A stretch of DNA of 12,502 nucleotides. Source: Competibacteraceae bacterium UBA2792. GTDB lineage: Bacteria; Pseudomonadota; Gammaproteobacteria; Competibacterales; Competibacteraceae. The position numbers were made by a program, and so were the translations under genes. The notes under the pieces are model-generated. The model worked only from the letters and a program-made list of their open reading frames with translations. It was not told where the DNA came from and did not search any database. Of this stretch, positions 5,717 through 12,502 are shown piece by piece. Position 1 is the stretch's first letter, and each line of letters starts with the position of its first letter. Where the stretch lies: assembly GCA_002352125.1 (NCBI GenBank), contig DEHU01000004.1, forward strand, positions 1 to 12,502, given 5' to 3'.

Positions 5717-6535
5717 ATGAACCATCTCGTCTACATCGTCATGGACAGTTGTCGCTACGACAGTTGCCTGATGGCGGATACGCCGAACCTCGATCGGCTC
5801 GGCCCGGTCGAACGTCGCTACAGTTACGCGTCTTGGACCTCGCCGTCGCACTACGCGATGCTGATGGGGATGATTCCCCACGTCAGTCCGCGCGGCGTGT
5901 TCGCTTCGGAAGTCTACAAAGGCGAGTTCAAGCGCTGGGTGGACCGGCTCGGCATACCCGGCCTGTCGTTCAAGACCTTCGTGCCGGAGCTATCGTTGCC
6001 CAAGGTATTGAAAAGCCAAGGTTACGAGGCGATCGCCCGGATGTCGCTGCCGGTGTTGAATCCTTATACCCTGCTCAACCGGGATTTCGATGATTACCGC
6101 TTGATGGAGAATCACAACGATTTTGCCGGCATGGTCCGCGAGATCGCTTTTCCGGTGGGGCGAACGCGCTTCTATTTTCTCAACCTGGGCGAAACCCATT
6201 ACCCCTACATGTTAACCGGCGATGGCCTGCCACATATTTCCGGGGTACACGGCGTGCTGAAGGGATTGAGCGGCAATTCGACCGTGCCCGCATCGGACGA
6301 GCAGGACTTTTTTCCGGCCGACGAGATGCGGCGGTTGCACCAGCAGCAAGTGCGATGCGTCGAATATATCGATCGGTTGCTCGGCGAACTGTACGCAAAA
6401 TGCCCTCCCAACACGTATTTCATCGTTACCGCCGATCACGGCGAGCTGTTCGGCGAGGATGGTTATTTCGGGCATGGGCCGATCATGCATGAAAAATGTT
6501 TCGAGGTGCCGTTCGTCGAAGGTCTACGGCCGTGA
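5717..6535 (+). CDS. Short sulfatase-fold hydrolase/transferase (alkaline phosphatase superfamily), Thr nucleophile
   Basis: 272 residues. The N-terminal metal motif is YIVMDSCRYDS (D10, D15). The nucleophile loop SWTSPSHYAMLMG puts T41 where classical sulfatases have the Cys/Ser that becomes formylglycine, and H45 where they have Arg. The C-terminal motif is TADHGELFGEDGYFGHGP (D240, H241, H253), followed by EVPFVEG. This fits the Sulfatase family broadly, but Thr suggests a formylglycine-independent phospho- or sulfo-ester hydrolase or a transferase, as in LtaS/EptA-like enzymes that also use Thr. It lacks their membrane helices and signal peptide, so it should be cytosolic. It is shorter than usual sulfatases (often 450-500 residues) and stops soon after the last metal motif. 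The ATG at 5717 is chosen over an upstream frame extension that overlaps the TPR gene. The sulfotransferase follows 36 bp downstream. Confidence 0.82.
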   Translation: MNHLVYIVMDSCRYDSCLMADTPNLDRLGPVERRYSYASWTSPSHYAMLMGMIPHVSPRGVFASEVYKGEFKRWVDRLGIPGLSFKTFVPELSLPKVLKSQGYEAIARMSLPVLNPYTLLNRDFDDYRLMENHNDFAGMVREIAFPVGRTRFYFLNLGETHYPYMLTGDGLPHISGVHGVLKGLSGNSTVPASDEQDFFPADEMRRLHQQQVRCVEYIDRLLGELYAKCPPNTYFIVTADHGELFGEDGYFGHGPIMHEKCFEVPFVEGLRP

Positions 6536-6571
6536 AATCCCGTGTTTCGTCCGAGGTGGGGATAAGGGTTT

Positions 6572-7540
6572 ATGATGGGGGCCATGCGAGCGACGAATAA
6601 AGGCAGTGTGCGAGCAGAGCGCGAACCGCTGTTTGTTTTGGCGCCACCGCGGTCTTTCACTTCGTTGATCAGCACCATGCTCGGCCAGCATCCGCGCATG
6701 TACGGCTTCCCCGAATTGAACCTGTTCATGGCCGAAACCATGGATGAATTCTGGCGAGGAACCGACGGCGATGGCGAACGTAAATCCACGTTCTGGCCGG
6801 TGATGCGCCACGGTCTGTTGCGAACGGTGGCCCAACTCTACGCCGGCGAGCAAACCATCGACGGCGTGGCGTTGGCCTACCGCTGGATTCGAGCGCGCTC
6901 CAAGCGGACGACGGGCGAGGTGTTTCGGGAGCTGCTGGACAGGACCGGTCCCCTGATCGCGGTCGAGAAGAGCCCGGCCTATCTGCGCAAGCGCCGGTAT
7001 CTCGATCGCCTGCTGGAGACGTTTCCGAACGCGCGTTTCATCCACCTGCTGCGGCACCCTAGAGCGCAGTGCGAGTCGGTGCTCAAGGCCCGGGGCGGCA
7101 AGCTGATGCTGCTCATGCTGAACGCACTCGATCATTCGGCCGACTTCCCGGTGATCGAACCGCAGATTCTGTGGCACGATGCCAACACCCGAATCATGGA
7201 GTTTCTGGACCTGTTACCTCCGGTGCAATGGCTCCGGGTGAGAGGCGAGGACATACTGCGCGAACCCGATGCCGAACTGGTCCGTATCTGCCAATGGTTG
7301 GGATTGCCGTGCGGCGCACGCGAGCTGGCGGCGATGAAGGCACCGGAACAGTCGCCTTACGCCCACGTCGGTCCGGTGACCGCTCGTCTGGGCAACGACA
7401 TCAATTTTCTGCTGGAACCCCGGCTGCGCCCGACGCGACTCCAGGATTACGATTTCGCCGAGCCGTTGCCGTGGCGTCCAGACCGGCGGAGCTTGCATCC
7501 GGCCGTGGTCGAGCTGGCCCGGGAATTCGGTTATCGGTGA
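6572..7540 (+). CDS. PAPS-dependent sulfotransferase family protein
   Basis: Up to 322 residues. The 5'-phosphosulfate loop is FVLAPPRSFTSLISTMLG (residues 21-38), followed by HPRMYGFPELNLF. The 3'-phosphate site is RFIHLLRHPRAQCES, with R161 and S169 as the expected contacts. The arrangement fits the Sulfotransfer_3 type group, which moves sulfate from PAPS to a hydroxyl on a lipid, sugar or polyketide. It has no signal peptide, so it acts in the cytosol. Starts at 6572, 6575 and 6584 are all possible; AAGGG at 6564-6568 best fits 6575, a difference of one residue from the frame given. Its place between a sulfatase-fold protein and a synthase suggests that a synthase-derived hydroxy-lipid is sulfated. 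A link to decarboxylative terminal-alkene formation, as known for sulfotransferase domains in CurM/Ols synthases, is possible but not shown. Confidence 0.85.
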   Translation: MMGAMRATNKGSVRAEREPLFVLAPPRSFTSLISTMLGQHPRMYGFPELNLFMAETMDEFWRGTDGDGERKSTFWPVMRHGLLRTVAQLYAGEQTIDGVALAYRWIRARSKRTTGEVFRELLDRTGPLIAVEKSPAYLRKRRYLDRLLETFPNARFIHLLRHPRAQCESVLKARGGKLMLLMLNALDHSADFPVIEPQILWHDANTRIMEFLDLLPPVQWLRVRGEDILREPDAELVRICQWLGLPCGARELAAMKAPEQSPYAHVGPVTARLGNDINFLLEPRLRPTRLQDYDFAEPLPWRPDRRSLHPAVVELAREFGYR

Positions 7541-7570
7541 TGAGTTTCGCCTTCCCCCAAGAGGATCGAT

Positions 7571-8443
7571 ATGAACGATGATGCTAACGCGGACAAGCGG
7601 CGCGCTCGATTGCGGGCCATGCGAGAGCGTTACGGACAACGTCCCGCAGATTTGCAGGAAACTGGGCTGGCGGTAAACGAATCGGCGGTCGATGGCGGGC
7701 CGCAGCGCGCCAGAAATCGTTCTGGCCGTCCGGAGCGGCTGGACGGAAGAGAGCAAGCGGAACGGAAGGGGGGTGGACCCTTGCAGCGGTTGGTCCAATT
7801 CCTGATGGAGCCGAGCCACGGAGATACCTTGATTCCCGGCACCCAGATCGGCGAGCAGCGGCTCCGGCAGGCCGTCGGCTGGCTGGAGCAGCGGTCCCGG
7901 ACCACGCAAGGTGCCGCCGGCGAGCGGATTCAGCGTCTGCTCAGGTTTCTGAAGCAAGATATTCCGGGCGAGCCGGTAGTGGCCGGAGTGAATTTGAAAC
8001 GCTTGCAGCAATTGATGGAGCGGGTAGAAACGACTCCAGCTTCCATCCCCTTGGCCGCGAACGAAAATCCCGAAGCCGGGAGCGCCGATCGAGCGGTGCA
8101 GCCACTTCTGGCTGCCGCGGAGCCGGCGCCGGTGGCTGCTTCAAAGTCGGTCCCCGCCGGCGCGGAAACCGAATCGGCCGACGAAATCGCGATTATCGAG
8201 GAAACGTTGCAGCGGTTGCGAGATATCACTCGGGATTTGGAGCGGCATCTGGACGAGGCCCGGCAGCAGGGCAAAACGACGCCCGGCCGCGCCGATGCGC
8301 GGCGGCAGCACAGCGAAACGGCGGAGGCGACCCGAATATCGGTGGAGAGTGTTCGGCCATCGAGCGAACCACGCCTCCAAACCGGCTCTGAATCCCGGCC
8401 GCGGCCGGAAGGCGACGACTGGTTTTTGGAATTTCTGGAATAG
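7571..8443 (+). CDS. Unrecognised hydrophilic helical protein (first of two)
   Basis: 290 residues, family not recognised. The N-terminus is KRRARLRAMRERYGQRP (residues 9-25), basic and amphipathic. A charged, low-complexity linker follows, then a helical block (about residues 73-155: LQRLVQFLMEP, QAVGWLEQ, RIQRLLRFLKQDIPG, NLKRLQQLMERVE). An Ala/Pro/Glu-rich linker comes next, then a short coiled-coil-like helix (IIEETLQRLRDITRDLERHL, about residues 208-227), a basic disordered tail and an acidic-aromatic end, DDWFLEFLE. No signal peptide or membrane segment. GAGGA at 7561-7565 supports the start. The next gene's product begins with a similar basic motif, so the two may bind a common partner. 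The make-up of linkers and short helices suggests a scaffold or adaptor; this is inference. Confidence 0.8.
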   Translation: MNDDANADKRRARLRAMRERYGQRPADLQETGLAVNESAVDGGPQRARNRSGRPERLDGREQAERKGGGPLQRLVQFLMEPSHGDTLIPGTQIGEQRLRQAVGWLEQRSRTTQGAAGERIQRLLRFLKQDIPGEPVVAGVNLKRLQQLMERVETTPASIPLAANENPEAGSADRAVQPLLAAAEPAPVAASKSVPAGAETESADEIAIIEETLQRLRDITRDLERHLDEARQQGKTTPGRADARRQHSETAEATRISVESVRPSSEPRLQTGSESRPRPEGDDWFLEFLE

Positions 8444-8488
8444 CGCTGACATCGCACCGAATCGACGCGCTAGTGGAGATTTGACGAC

Positions 8489-9007
8489 ATGAGCGACAGC
8501 GACGTGAAGCAGCGCCTCGCGCGCTTGCGCGATTTGCATCGCCCCCAGGCCGAGCAAACCGGCGACGCCGGCAAGCGAGCGCGGCCCAGCTTGCGCGCTT
8601 TGATGGGCACGGCAAGTTCCGCGATGGAAGATAAATTGGGCCGCCCGGCCGGAGGGTTGGGTGCGATCGCCCAATTGGCCAAAAACCCTGAAATCCGTCA
8701 CGCCCTATTGCAATGGTTGCAGCAGCAGGACGAACGGGGCCCAGTTCGTTCGGGCGGCGGCGAGAACGCCTGGGGATTGGAGTTTGGCGTCGAAGCGTTG
8801 CCGCGCCCCGAAGAATTGACCACCTCCAGCACTTTGGAAGAGATCGCTCGCTATTATCAGCAACTGGAAACCCGCGCCGACTGGCTGGAAGCCGCTTTGC
8901 AGGAAACCTTGCTGGAGATGGAGCGGGTCAGCCGCTTCAAGCTGGCCGCTGGCGGGGCGGGCGACGCCCAGGAACCACCCGTGCCGCCGATGGATCCATC
9001 GATTTGA
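8489..9007 (+). CDS. Unrecognised hydrophilic helical protein (second of two)
   Basis: 172 residues, family not recognised. The N-terminus KQRLARLRDLHRP (residues 7-19) resembles the basic motif at the start of the preceding protein (both contain ARLR followed by two residues and R or HR). Then come a helical block, IAQLAKNPEIRHALLQWLQQ (about 60-80), a Gly-rich turn, and a coiled-coil-like stretch of about residues 110-150 (EEIARYYQQLETRADWLEAA and ETLLEMERVSRF). The end is Gly/Pro-rich. No membrane or export signal. GGAG at 8475-8478 lies ten bases from the ATG. It follows the first protein by 45 bp and precedes the giant synthase by 8 bp, so translation with the synthase is probably coupled. 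A docking or structural role for the synthase is suggested by position only. Confidence 0.8.
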   Translation: MSDSDVKQRLARLRDLHRPQAEQTGDAGKRARPSLRALMGTASSAMEDKLGRPAGGLGAIAQLAKNPEIRHALLQWLQQQDERGPVRSGGGENAWGLEFGVEALPRPEELTTSSTLEEIARYYQQLETRADWLEAALQETLLEMERVSRFKLAAGGAGDAQEPPVPPMDPSI

Positions 9008-9015
9008 AACGCGCG

Positions 9016-12000
9016 ATGACCGGGAACGGCCGTTTCGCGGTTTTCGTTCTCAATCCCGCCAGTTTATCCGACCCCGCTTTGGCTGTTGCCGGCAGTCGCG
9101 CCGGCGCTGTCGGCGTGCTGAACGCGGAAACCGGCATGGCTCCAGTAGAAATGGAAGCCGCGCTAGGCCGGTTGGCCGCCGTCCGCAAGCCTTTCGGGCT
9201 GAAGTGGGGCGGGCGGGAAATGCCGGAGCCGTGTTTTATCGAGCCAGATTGGCTGGTTTTGACCGCGGAACGCAACGCGCATCTGGTGGCGGATTTACAA
9301 TCCTATCGCGCTGCCGGCGGGCGAATACTGGTGGAATTGTCCGCCTGGCGCGATGAGCTGGCGTCGCTGGAAAGCCGAATCGACGGCTGGTGGGCGAAAG
9401 GACACGAAGCCGGCGGCGCGGTGGGCGAGGAAAGTACCTTCGTCCTGCTTCAGCGAGTGCTGCGACATACCGAACTGCCGGTGTACGTCCGGGGCGGTAT
9501 CGGTTTGCATTCCGCCGCCGCTTGTTGGGTCGGCGGCGCGGCTGGGGCGGTGCTGGACAATCAGATGTTGCTGCTGAGGGAATCGCCGCTGGCGGACACG
9601 TTGCGATCCTGGCTACAGGGGTTGGATGGGACGGAAACCGGCTTGCTTGGCCGCGAGGAAACGGGCCGGTATGCAAGGGTGCTGGAGCGCCCCGGTTTCG
9701 CGCCAGTAGAGACCTTGCGGCGACGTTTTTGGGACGACGAAACGCTCGATCCCGCCGAAAGCCTGGATTCCCGCGTCGGCTGGCTGGAGCCTTGCGGACG
9801 GGATGTCCTGCCTCTTGGCCAGGAGGCCGCCTTTGCCGGGCCGTGGGCGGAACGCTACGGTACGGTCGCTGGCGTCGTCCGGGCCTTGCGCCGGGCGCTG
9901 CGCGACGATCCGGTCCAGGCGGGCCGGGACGCCGCGCTGGCGGAGGGCGCGCCGCTGGCGCGGGCGCATGGTACCCGTTTCCCCATCGTTCAAGGTGCGA
10001 TGACCCGCGTCAGCGACCGCGCCGAATTCGCCGAGGCGGTCGGTGCTGCCGGCGCGTTGCCGATGATTGCCCTGGCGATGCTCGATGGTGGCCGGTCGCG
10101 GCAATTGTTGGAGGAAACCGGCCGCCGGATGGCGGGGCGGCCGTGGGGCGTGGGGATACTGGGGTTCGTGCCGGCGGCGCTACGGGAAGAACAGTTGACG
10201 GCGATCCGGGCGATCCGGCCGCCGTTCGCCTACATCGCTGGCGGCCGCCCGGAACAGGCCCGGCAACTGGAAGCGGACGGCATTTGCACCTACCTGCACG
10301 TTCCCACGCCAACCTTGCTGCGACTGTTTCTGGAGCAGGGCGCTCGCCGGTTCATTTTTGAGGGACGGGAATGCGGCGGTCACATCGGGCCGCTGAGCAG
10401 CCTGGTGATGTGGGAATCGATGCTCGACGTGCTGCTGGCTTACGGGCGGGAGGCGCCCGGTGGACTGGCCGAAACGTCGATTCTGTTCGCGGGCGGCATC
10501 CACGATGCCCGCTCGGCGGCTATGGTGGCAACGCTAGCGGCACCGTTGACCCGGCTGGGCGCCCGGATCGGCGTGCTGATGGGTACCGCTTATATTCTGA
10601 CCGAGGAAGCGGTGCGCTGCGGGGCCATCCGGCCGGCTTTCCAGCAAGTGGCGTTGGAATGCATCGCGACCGCGACCCTGACCGCCGGACCGGGCCATGC
10701 CAGCCGGTGCGCGGTGACTCCGTTCGTCGCCGCGTTTCACGAGACCCGGCGGCAATTGCGCGATCGAGGCGAGTCGGCACGAACGGCGCGCGACCGGCTG
10801 GATGAGCTGACCTTGGGCCGACTGCGATTGGCAACGAAAGGGCTGTTGCGATCCGAACCGGCCAGCCAGTTGCGGGAGATCTCTCCAGAAGAGCAATTCG
10901 CCCAGGGCATGTACATGATCGGTCAAGTGGCCGCGCTGCACGACCGGCCGCTAACCTTGGCCGCACTCCACCGCGACGTCACGGTGGATGCGTTGGCGTG
11001 GTTGGACCGCTGGCGACCGGCCCCCTCGGCGCGGCCGGTTCCCGGCGACGGGCCGGCGGACATCGCGATCATCGGTATTGGCGTCTGGTTGCCCGGCGCC
11101 ACCGACTGCCGCGCCTATTGGACCAACTTGGTCCACGGTGTGGACTGTTTGCGGGAAGTGCCGTCAGAGCGCTGGGATTGGCGGCTGTATTACGATGCCG
11201 ATCCGGCCAGCCGCGACCGGGTATACGCTAAATGGGGCGGCTTTATCGCTGAACAAGCCTTCGATCCGACCCGCTACGGGTTGCCGCCGGTGGCGCTCAG
11301 ATCGGTCGATCCTCTGCAGTTGCTCGCTCTGGAAACGGTGCGGCAGGCGTTGGACGACGCCAAGATCGCCCTCGACCAAACGGATCGCGAGCGGATCGCG
11401 GTGGTTTTGGGAGCCAGCGGCGGCATGGGCGAACTCGGGTTGGCCTATGCTGCCCGCGCCGATCTGCCGCGCCTGGTCGGCCGCGTCGATGAGGACGTGT
11501 TGGCGCGGTTGCCGGAATGGACCGAAGATTCCTTTGCCGGCCTGTTGCCCAACGTGGCGGCAGGACGGATCAGCAACCGCTTCGATTTCGGCGGAATCAA
11601 TTGCACGGTGGATGCCGCTTGCGCGTCGTCGCTGGCCGCCATCTATCAGGGCGTCAACGAGCTGCGGCTGGGTCACTGCGATCTGGCGATCGCCGGCGGC
11701 GTGGATACCATGCAGTCGCCGTTCATGTATCTTTGCTTTGCCAAGACCCAGGCGTTATCGCCCCAGGGCCGCCCGCGCACCTTCGATGAGCGGGCCGACG
11801 GTATCGCCATCGCCGAAGGCGTGGCGGCGGTGGTGCTGAAACGGCTGGATGATGCCGAACGAGATGGAGATCGCGTCTACGCGGTGATCAAAGGCATCGC
11901 CGGATCCAGCGACGGTCGCGCCAAGGGCTTGACTGCGCCGCGGCCGGCGGGGCAGTTGCGCGCCTTGCGGCGGGCTTATCGCGATGCCGGCTACTCGCCG

Positions 12001-12502
12001 GCCACGGTCGGGCTTTGGGAAGCGCACGGTACCGGCACGGTCGCGGGGGACCGGGCGGAACTGGAAACCGTGACGACCCTGCTGGACGAGGTCAACGCGC
12101 TGCCGGCGAGCGGCATGATCGGCTCGGCCAAAACCTTGATCGGCCACACCAAGGCGACCGCCGGCGTCGCCGGTCTGATCAAAGCCGCTCTGGCGCTGCA
12201 TCATCGGGTCTTGCCGCCGCACCGGGGCGTCAGCCGGCCGCTACCGCCGCTACGCGACGCCGCCAACCCCCTGTTTGTCTGTGCGGAAGCAAGACCGTGG
12301 TTGCGCTTGGCCGGACAACCGCGCCGGGCCAGCGTCAGCGCCTTCGGTTTCGGCGGTACCAATTTTCACGCCACGCTCGAAGAGCATTCGAGCGAAGACG
12401 ATTCGGCGGCGCGTGCGCCATTGTCGGACTGGCCGGTCGAACTGTTCGTCTGGCGCGCGAGCGACGAGGCGGATTTGATCGCTTCGCTGCGCGAGCTGCA
12501 AG
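9016..12502 (+). CDS. Giant type I polyketide/PUFA-like synthase: tandem NMO/PfaD-like segments plus ketosynthase (runs off right edge)
   Basis: At least 1162 residues, open at the right edge. Residues 1 to about 230 form a nitronate-monooxygenase-like segment with GHEAGGAVG (129-137) and VRGGIG. A second such segment spans about 316-560: PIVQGAMTRVSD (323-334), EGRECGGHIG (449-458) and FAGGIHDA, the usual FMN-site blocks of NMO/PfaD enoyl reductases. From about 682 comes a ketosynthase: C869 in VDAACASSLA, H1004 in EAHGTGT, H1044 in IGHTKATAG, and SVSAFGFGGTNFH (1106-1118). The GHTKATAGVAGLIKAALAL block resembles PfaA/HglE ketosynthases of PUFA and glycolipid synthases. WPVELFVWRASDEADL after it looks like the usual linker into an acyltransferase, which lies outside. 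A carrier domain and a phosphopantetheine site are not seen here. The ATG at 9016 is preferred; a TTG at 9004 overlapping the previous stop is possible and adds four residues. Confidence 0.92.
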   Translation, partial: MTGNGRFAVFVLNPASLSDPALAVAGSRAGAVGVLNAETGMAPVEMEAALGRLAAVRKPFGLKWGGREMPEPCFIEPDWLVLTAERNAHLVADLQSYRAAGGRILVELSAWRDELASLESRIDGWWAKGHEAGGAVGEESTFVLLQRVLRHTELPVYVRGGIGLHSAAACWVGGAAGAVLDNQMLLLRESPLADTLRSWLQGLDGTETGLLGREETGRYARVLERPGFAPVETLRRRFWDDETLDPAESLDSRVGWLEPCGRDVLPLGQEAAFAGPWAERYGTVAGVVRALRRALRDDPVQAGRDAALAEGAPLARAHGTRFPIVQGAMTRVSDRAEFAEAVGAAGALPMIALAMLDGGRSRQLLEETGRRMAGRPWGVGILGFVPAALREEQLTAIRAIRPPFAYIAGGRPEQARQLEADGICTYLHVPTPTLLRLFLEQGARRFIFEGRECGGHIGPLSSLVMWESMLDVLLAYGREAPGGLAETSILFAGGIHDARSAAMVATLAAPLTRLGARIGVLMGTAYILTEEAVRCGAIRPAFQQVALECIATATLTAGPGHASRCAVTPFVAAFHETRRQLRDRGESARTARDRLDELTLGRLRLATKGLLRSEPASQLREISPEEQFAQGMYMIGQVAALHDRPLTLAALHRDVTVDALAWLDRWRPAPSARPVPGDGPADIAIIGIGVWLPGATDCRAYWTNLVHGVDCLREVPSERWDWRLYYDADPASRDRVYAKWGGFIAEQAFDPTRYGLPPVALRSVDPLQLLALETVRQALDDAKIALDQTDRERIAVVLGASGGMGELGLAYAARADLPRLVGRVDEDVLARLPEWTEDSFAGLLPNVAAGRISNRFDFGGINCTVDAACASSLAAIYQGVNELRLGHCDLAIAGGVDTMQSPFMYLCFAKTQALSPQGRPRTFDERADGIAIAEGVAAVVLKRLDDAERDGDRVYAVIKGIAGSSDGRAKGLTAPRPAGQLRALRRAYRDAGYSPATVGLWEAHGTGTVAGDRAELETVTTLLDEVNALPASGMIGSAKTLIGHTKATAGVAGLIKAALALHHRVLPPHRGVSRPLPPLRDAANPLFVCAEARPWLRLAGQPRRASVSAFGFGGTNFHATLEEHSSEDDSAARAPLSDWPVELFVWRASDEADLIASLRELQ

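Noticed and set aside
9236..12222. Several long frames on the minus strand and in other plus frames across the synthase
   Set aside because: They are shadows of the high-GC codon pattern of the synthase. Their sequences are Arg/Pro/Ala-rich without motifs, while the synthase frame carries conserved catalytic residues throughout.
1..12502. tRNA, rRNA, CRISPR array, insertion sequence or attachment site
   Set aside because: I saw no cloverleaf, regular spaced repeats, transposase-like frame or terminal inverted repeats in the window.

Overview
The window looks like a chromosomal segment of a GC-rich gammaproteobacterium. The signs are a DUF2782 lipoprotein-like gene (a family I know mainly from Gammaproteobacteria), a Mut7-C RNase with an N-terminal ubiquitin-like domain, the codon usage and the Shine-Dalgarno sites. 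A methanotroph/Methylococcales or Competibacter-type lineage would fit, but that is an impression and not a demonstrated assignment.

Left part (1-3600), housekeeping and RNA metabolism. A truncated ABC-type substrate-binding protein gene runs leftward off the window from a TTG start at 334. Its upstream region (335-850) has no convincing gene but holds several nested stem-loops (475-586). Rightward come a Mut7-C RNase gene (851-1645) and a small exported DUF2782 protein (1716-2057). On the minus strand lie the RNA ligase gene rtcB (2317-3516) and, downstream of it, a 46-residue basic protein with a strong Shine-Dalgarno (2098-2238). The rtcB upstream region has a strong intrinsic-terminator hairpin, a second hairpin and a perfect dyad close to the start codon.

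Right part (3842-12502), a lipid/polyketide-type locus. A stand-alone acyl carrier protein gene (3842-4144, minus) is divergent from a tightly packed plus-strand gene row. In order it holds an all-TPR cytosolic protein (4552-5691), a short sulfatase-fold hydrolase/transferase with Thr in place of the catalytic Cys (5717-6535), a PAPS-type sulfotransferase (6572-7540), two unrecognised helical proteins sharing a short basic N-terminal motif (7571-8443 and 8489-9007), and a giant synthase (9016 to beyond the right edge). Gaps are 8-45 bp, so one operon is likely. The synthase starts with two nitronate-monooxygenase/PfaD-like enoyl-reductase-like segments and continues into a ketosynthase of the PUFA-synthase/heterocyst-glycolipid-synthase (PfaA/HglE) type with an intact Cys-His-His triad. 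The window ends soon after the ketosynthase.

Taken together, the right part probably makes a polyketide or long-chain lipid, perhaps carried by the ACP, that is sulfated from PAPS and handled by a sulfatase-fold enzyme. The TPR protein and the two small helical proteins would be structural or assembly factors. The product, and whether all genes act together, are inference. This locus is the best candidate for an undescribed system here. The two protein genes that run off the window edges (1-334 and 9016-12502) were read by direct translation of the sequence.
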